DNA of 64,000 nucleotides from Trema orientale. Taxonomy: Eukaryota; Streptophyta; Magnoliopsida; Rosales; Cannabaceae. The stretch is taken from contig JXTC01000074.1 in the NCBI GenBank assembly GCA_002914845.1, positions 489,998 through 553,997 on the forward strand, written 5' to 3'. The position numbers and the translations under genes were made by a program. Shown here one piece after another: positions 60,539 to 64,000 of this stretch. Under the pieces are notes generated by a model. That model did no database searches, had not been told where the DNA came from, and saw only the letters and a program-made list of their open reading frames with translations. Each line of letters opens with the position of its first letter. Position 1 is the stretch's first letter.

Positions 60539-63500
60539 TTATTGCTCAAAGCATGAGCCAGGGCCATTTGGAGGAGTTCGAGCCAATTTGTTTGTGAGTG
60601 GTGCAGCTTGAACTCCACGTCTGTTCAAGAGACATCTGAAGTAATGCAACCGAGGTAAGGCGGTTTCGTTAATGTTTCCAGTGGATATGGCCACCTCCTT
60701 GCTCCACAACCGCTCTATGGGGAAGAAAGTAAAGAATTTTAAGTTTTGCATTTGCTTAAAGCACACTAGGATCAGGCCAAAACAGTTGCATATCTAGTGT
60801 CATTTTTCAGGTTAAGAGGATTGTACCACGTTCTCAAAAAAAAAAAAAAAAGAACTAACCAAAAGCAAACAGCAGAAGAATTTTAGTATGCACTTGCTTG
60901 ATTTTTTAAATGTTTTGTTGTATCCGGATTGAAATACGACTGATAAGATGCTTATCCAATTAGGCCCCACTTTGCACCTTATGCAGCAATTAATGGACCC
61001 AGATGCCAATCTAGTGAAAAATCTCTCTCTATCTAGCTCCTAGCTCATACTTGAACTGACTCATTTTCAGTATTAAACAATCTGGACTTCACTCCACGGG
61101 ATGAGAAACTACAAAGACTAATTAGTTTATCTTCAAGGAAAGTTCCAAGTACAAATGACCATGAGACTTCAGTAAATTTTCAATCTTAAAAACGTTGGAT
61201 AGTTGAAAAATGCACGATACCTATATGTATTTAATTTCATCTTTGGAAAAGTTTACAAGTCCAAATCACTTGAAAGTGACTGCCCAAATTAGCAATAGAA
61301 AGGCAAGTGCATAAAAGCTCATAATACCCTCTGCAGCAATACCACGAAGTTGCCAAGAACTAATGCAAATTTGAGATTTCCAGAGCAACTTATAAAGATA
61401 ATTTAGTTTCGTCAAATTGCATACCTGCAGCAGCTGCAGCTCGAGGCCAAATTGTTTGCTGAACATTTGATGTATCGGCTGTCTCAGCCCACATGCAAAC
61501 TTCTCCACCAAGAACAAGCTTTTGCTGAGAAGCATCATTTATTCCTTCTAGTGGTTCGGCAGTGTAAAATTCATTCCATGGGACATCTAGGTGGTCAAGA
61601 TACCAAACACCTTGATTGCTGAAAATGCATCTGAAACCTTTGGCAACTGCCTTTGGACAAACCCCTGGGCCCAACCTAATACGGTGAAAAGACAAATTAT
61701 GCTTGACAGCATTATATATTTTGCGTGATGCCACAAGAAAACTGCACGCTGGGATAGAAAATTCACCAGTTATGCACTACAGTCTTCGGATGAAGGTTTT
61801 CTGCGAAAGTATTGAAGGTTTCTTCCCTATAAAGAAAGTTAAATCCATCATTATTTGACATTATAAAACAATAATACAGTTTTGTAAAACAACTAGAATG
61901 AATTCCCATAGAACAGTTGACACCTTACTAGTTCATTACAGAAACAGTGGTTATTTCTCTAGGCATTTTTCAAAGTCATACTCATATACAAGCGAATACA
62001 TGGACAAAAACAACTTTAAAATACATGAAAGAATATGAGGACATTAACATACAACATACCAGTTTACAGGGGTCCAATTTTTTGAAAGTGCTATCTCTTG
62101 TGCTCTGAGTACAAAATATTGATATGCTTCTTTGGTAGTAATGTTCTTATCCTGAAGCCTACAATAATATATAGATACCCTAATCAGATATTGCATAAAA
62201 AAATAATTAATTAAGACATGAATAACATTCAACATAAAAGATATTTAACCATGAGTTTATAGCTCAAGGTTTTTGCAAGGTAGTAATCTTTTAAACCACA
62301 TTTACTTTCGACCAACTTTTTTTATGCTTGTCCTCCCGCAGAACCCGACAATCTTTAGAGGCAGGAAACTCTAATATATGGCTAGGTACGTCCCCATGAG
62401 GAATCGAACCCCATACCTCATAGGAGCAAACCATGAGCCTCACCACTTGACCTAACCCTCATGGGTCACATGTACTCTTGACTAATTGAACAAAAAATAA
62501 CTAAAAAATGTTCCGCAATTGGAACAAACAGTTAGATTACCATTGCTTCACATGTGGAGTAGAGTTCCAGCAACCTGCCAGATATTGAAAGGTTTCTCAG
62601 CAATAAGTTCAGTCCACGCTATAGGAAAACGCCGATTGAAAATAAGAAAGTGTATATGCTTTCTCCTCAGTGATATCAAGAACTATACACGCATTAGAAG
62701 AACATTACTATCAAGCAAGAAAGAAATCTCTAGGAGCTGTATTTCTTCATTTTCCTACGTATTTTTTTGACTCAGAGATTCAAAGATGGACTTGTCTATT
62801 TATCCTACTTTTGGCCATAATGGAATCTTAGATCACAAAAACAAAGCTTATTTTACTAACCTGTATTAACTTCATCACCACCCAAGTGGAATAGCTCGAA
62901 GGGAAAAATCTTTCTCATATCTGTATGAAAAATAAATTTCATATATCGGTGGAGAAGTCCAAAAGAAAACTTGTTGCAGCAACTTTACGTAGAGATATCT
63001 TGTGCAACACTTAAAAAGTCAACGACAATAAGTAAAAGTGAAAATGTTACCATAATAAGAAGACATAAAGCTAGAATATTTGAAACAAGCTAGGAATGTT
63101 AGCACCAGTACTAGTTGGATCAAGATGGAGAAAAACTGTTCAGATTTCGTTTATCTAGAAAAAGAATACTAGCACTAGTCTCTGGAATCTTCTGCCTTGT
63201 ACCATGAAAAGTTTCTAGAGAAGGAAAAGGATGCTAAAGAGTATGTGATTAGAACCATGTCTAAAACCTCATGCTCAAGCTAGTGGTAATTTTTCTTGCA
63301 TATTTGAATCTGAAATAAGATAATTTTCAATTGCAATATCAAAGAAATTAGATGATTCACTTATATAAACATTTGAACATACCATGTGGCTACGTTACAA
63401 GTTCAGAATTCTACAAATAATGACACGAAACATAGCTTTTCAATAAATATGTGTAGGCTGTGCAGAACCTACTGCAGAAATCTTTGACTAAAAAGAAAAA

Positions 63501-63749
63501 GGATTTATCAAATTTACATCAGAAAGAGACGGCCAAGTCTCAGAAGGATCTCAACTAATCATACGGTTTCTAAATGCACAGCAAAATAGAGCAAACAGAA
63601 AGAAACACTTGGATAATACAAGCAGAAAGGATTTTCCATGGAGCTTACCTGTCAGAATGCCAGTAATTACATCAAAAGTATAATTCTTTGAAACATCAAG
63701 CGGCTCCCTGCAGGTAGAATTAGGCCAAAGATCGGGATATCCTTTGCCC
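60539..63749 (-). CDS. HEXO1: Beta-hexosaminidase 1 (GH20), C-terminal exons; 5' part outside window
   Basis: A glycoside hydrolase family 20 enzyme that removes terminal N-acetylglucosamine/galactosamine from glycoproteins; Arabidopsis HEXO1 acts in the vacuole on N-glycans. Seven exons: 63749-63649, 62920-62861, 62574-62541 (34-bp microexon), 62158-62060, 61826-61767, 61675-61435, 60714-60539 (stop TAA). All junctions are GT-AG and in phase. Visible: GKGYPDLWP, the catalytic Asp-Glu pair in HLGGDEVNT (end of the 62920 exon), CWNSTPHVKQW, YFVLRAQEIALSKNWTPVNW, LGPGVCPKAVAKGFRCIFSN, WYLDHLDVPW, GGEVCMWAETADTS, IWPRAAAAAERLWS and the C-terminus PGSCFEQ. The N-terminal domain and signal peptide lie beyond the window. 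The assignment to HEXO1 rather than HEXO2/3 rests on close motif identity. Confidence 0.94.
62313..62466 (-). mobile_element. SINE in a HEXO1 intron
   Basis: Read on the minus strand: an A-box-like GGTTAGGTCAAGTGGTGAGG, B-box GGGGTTCGATTCC, then a body ending in an A-run. Flanking duplication CACAT(T/G)TACT(T/C)T(C/T)GAC at 62297-62312 and 62467-62482, 13 of 16 matching, so an older insertion than the SINE at 48.6 kb. Same transcriptional sense as HEXO1. Confidence 0.78.
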
Positions 63750-63928
63750 CTGCTCAAAGCGGATTAATACTGAGGTTAAATTTCATTAACTGAAACAGTA
63801 TATGAGAATACAACTTTAAGGAAATACCCAGATACTATATTCAAAACTAAAAAATTCTAGCTCAATCAAGAATCGCCAAGTAGTTAATGACTCATAAAAA
63901 ACAAACGACAACAACGACAAATCTCCAG

Positions 63929-64000
<72 letters not shown>
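63750..64000. other. HEXO1 intron and terminal poly-A run
   Basis: About 180 bases of AT-rich intron, then an unbroken run of about 70 A from about 63931 to the window end. The true length of such a run is unreliable in an assembly. Confidence 0.6.

Noticed and set aside
63931-64000. Poly-A run as a retroposon tail
   Set aside because: No SINE or LINE body precedes it; it lies in an intron of HEXO1 and may be an assembly edge effect.

Overview
This window is nuclear DNA of a flowering plant, probably a woody or highly heterozygous eudicot. It is AT-rich, has small spliceosomal introns, and carries many SINEs, MITEs, CACTA and hAT elements and a Helitron. I cannot name the species. Five housekeeping-type genes are recognisable from their proteins: an ABCB6/20-type ABC transporter (minus, 1-7382, 3' end cut by the window), the chloroplast lumen protein PPL1 (plus, 14526-18456), ribosomal protein L23a (minus, 19274-20646), the MAP-kinase phosphatase MKP1 (minus, 50956-54440) and beta-hexosaminidase HEXO1 (minus, 60539-63749, 5' part cut). 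From memory, the Arabidopsis counterparts lie together at about At3g55260 (HEXO1), At3g55270 (MKP1), At3g55280 (RPL23A), At3g55320 (ABCB20) and At3g55330 (PPL1). The window therefore looks like a conserved block blown up by transposons.

Layout. 1-7.4 kb: ABCB20 exons 11 to 1. 7.4-14.5 kb: intergenic DNA with three copies of a 172-bp foldback MITE, a 950-bp hAT-like element that carries a small secreted-peptide ORF with its own TATA box, and a second MITE family. 14.5-18.5 kb: PPL1, with exons 2 to 4 present twice around a single N. 19.3-20.9 kb: RPL23A with a telo-box and site II promoter. 21-28 kb: AT-rich repeats, an unrecognised 120-codon ORF and a CACTA terminus. 28.5-32.8 kb: two tandem two-exon DUF674 genes. 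34-40.7 kb: T-rich repeats, a 287-base gap and a Helitron 3' terminus. 40.7-48.1 kb: decayed Rep/helicase and RPA-like genes of an autonomous Helitron. 48.6 kb: a SINE with clear target-site duplication. 51-55 kb: MKP1. 55.2-58.2 kb: a SINE and minisatellite block present twice around single Ns, the second copy carrying two more foldback MITEs. 60.5-63.8 kb: HEXO1. The end of the window is a run of about 70 A.

The genes do not form one pathway. The biology of note is in the mobile DNA. Three places (PPL1, the gap at 36 kb, the block at 55-58 kb) show near-identical sequence on both sides of Ns. I read these as the two haplotypes of a heterozygous individual laid end to end by the assembler. 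They are useful because two of them show filled and empty insertion sites side by side: two MITE insertions with 9-bp target duplications and one Helitron insertion between A and T. Exon limits given here come from reading splice sites and protein similarity by eye. No alignment or database search was run.
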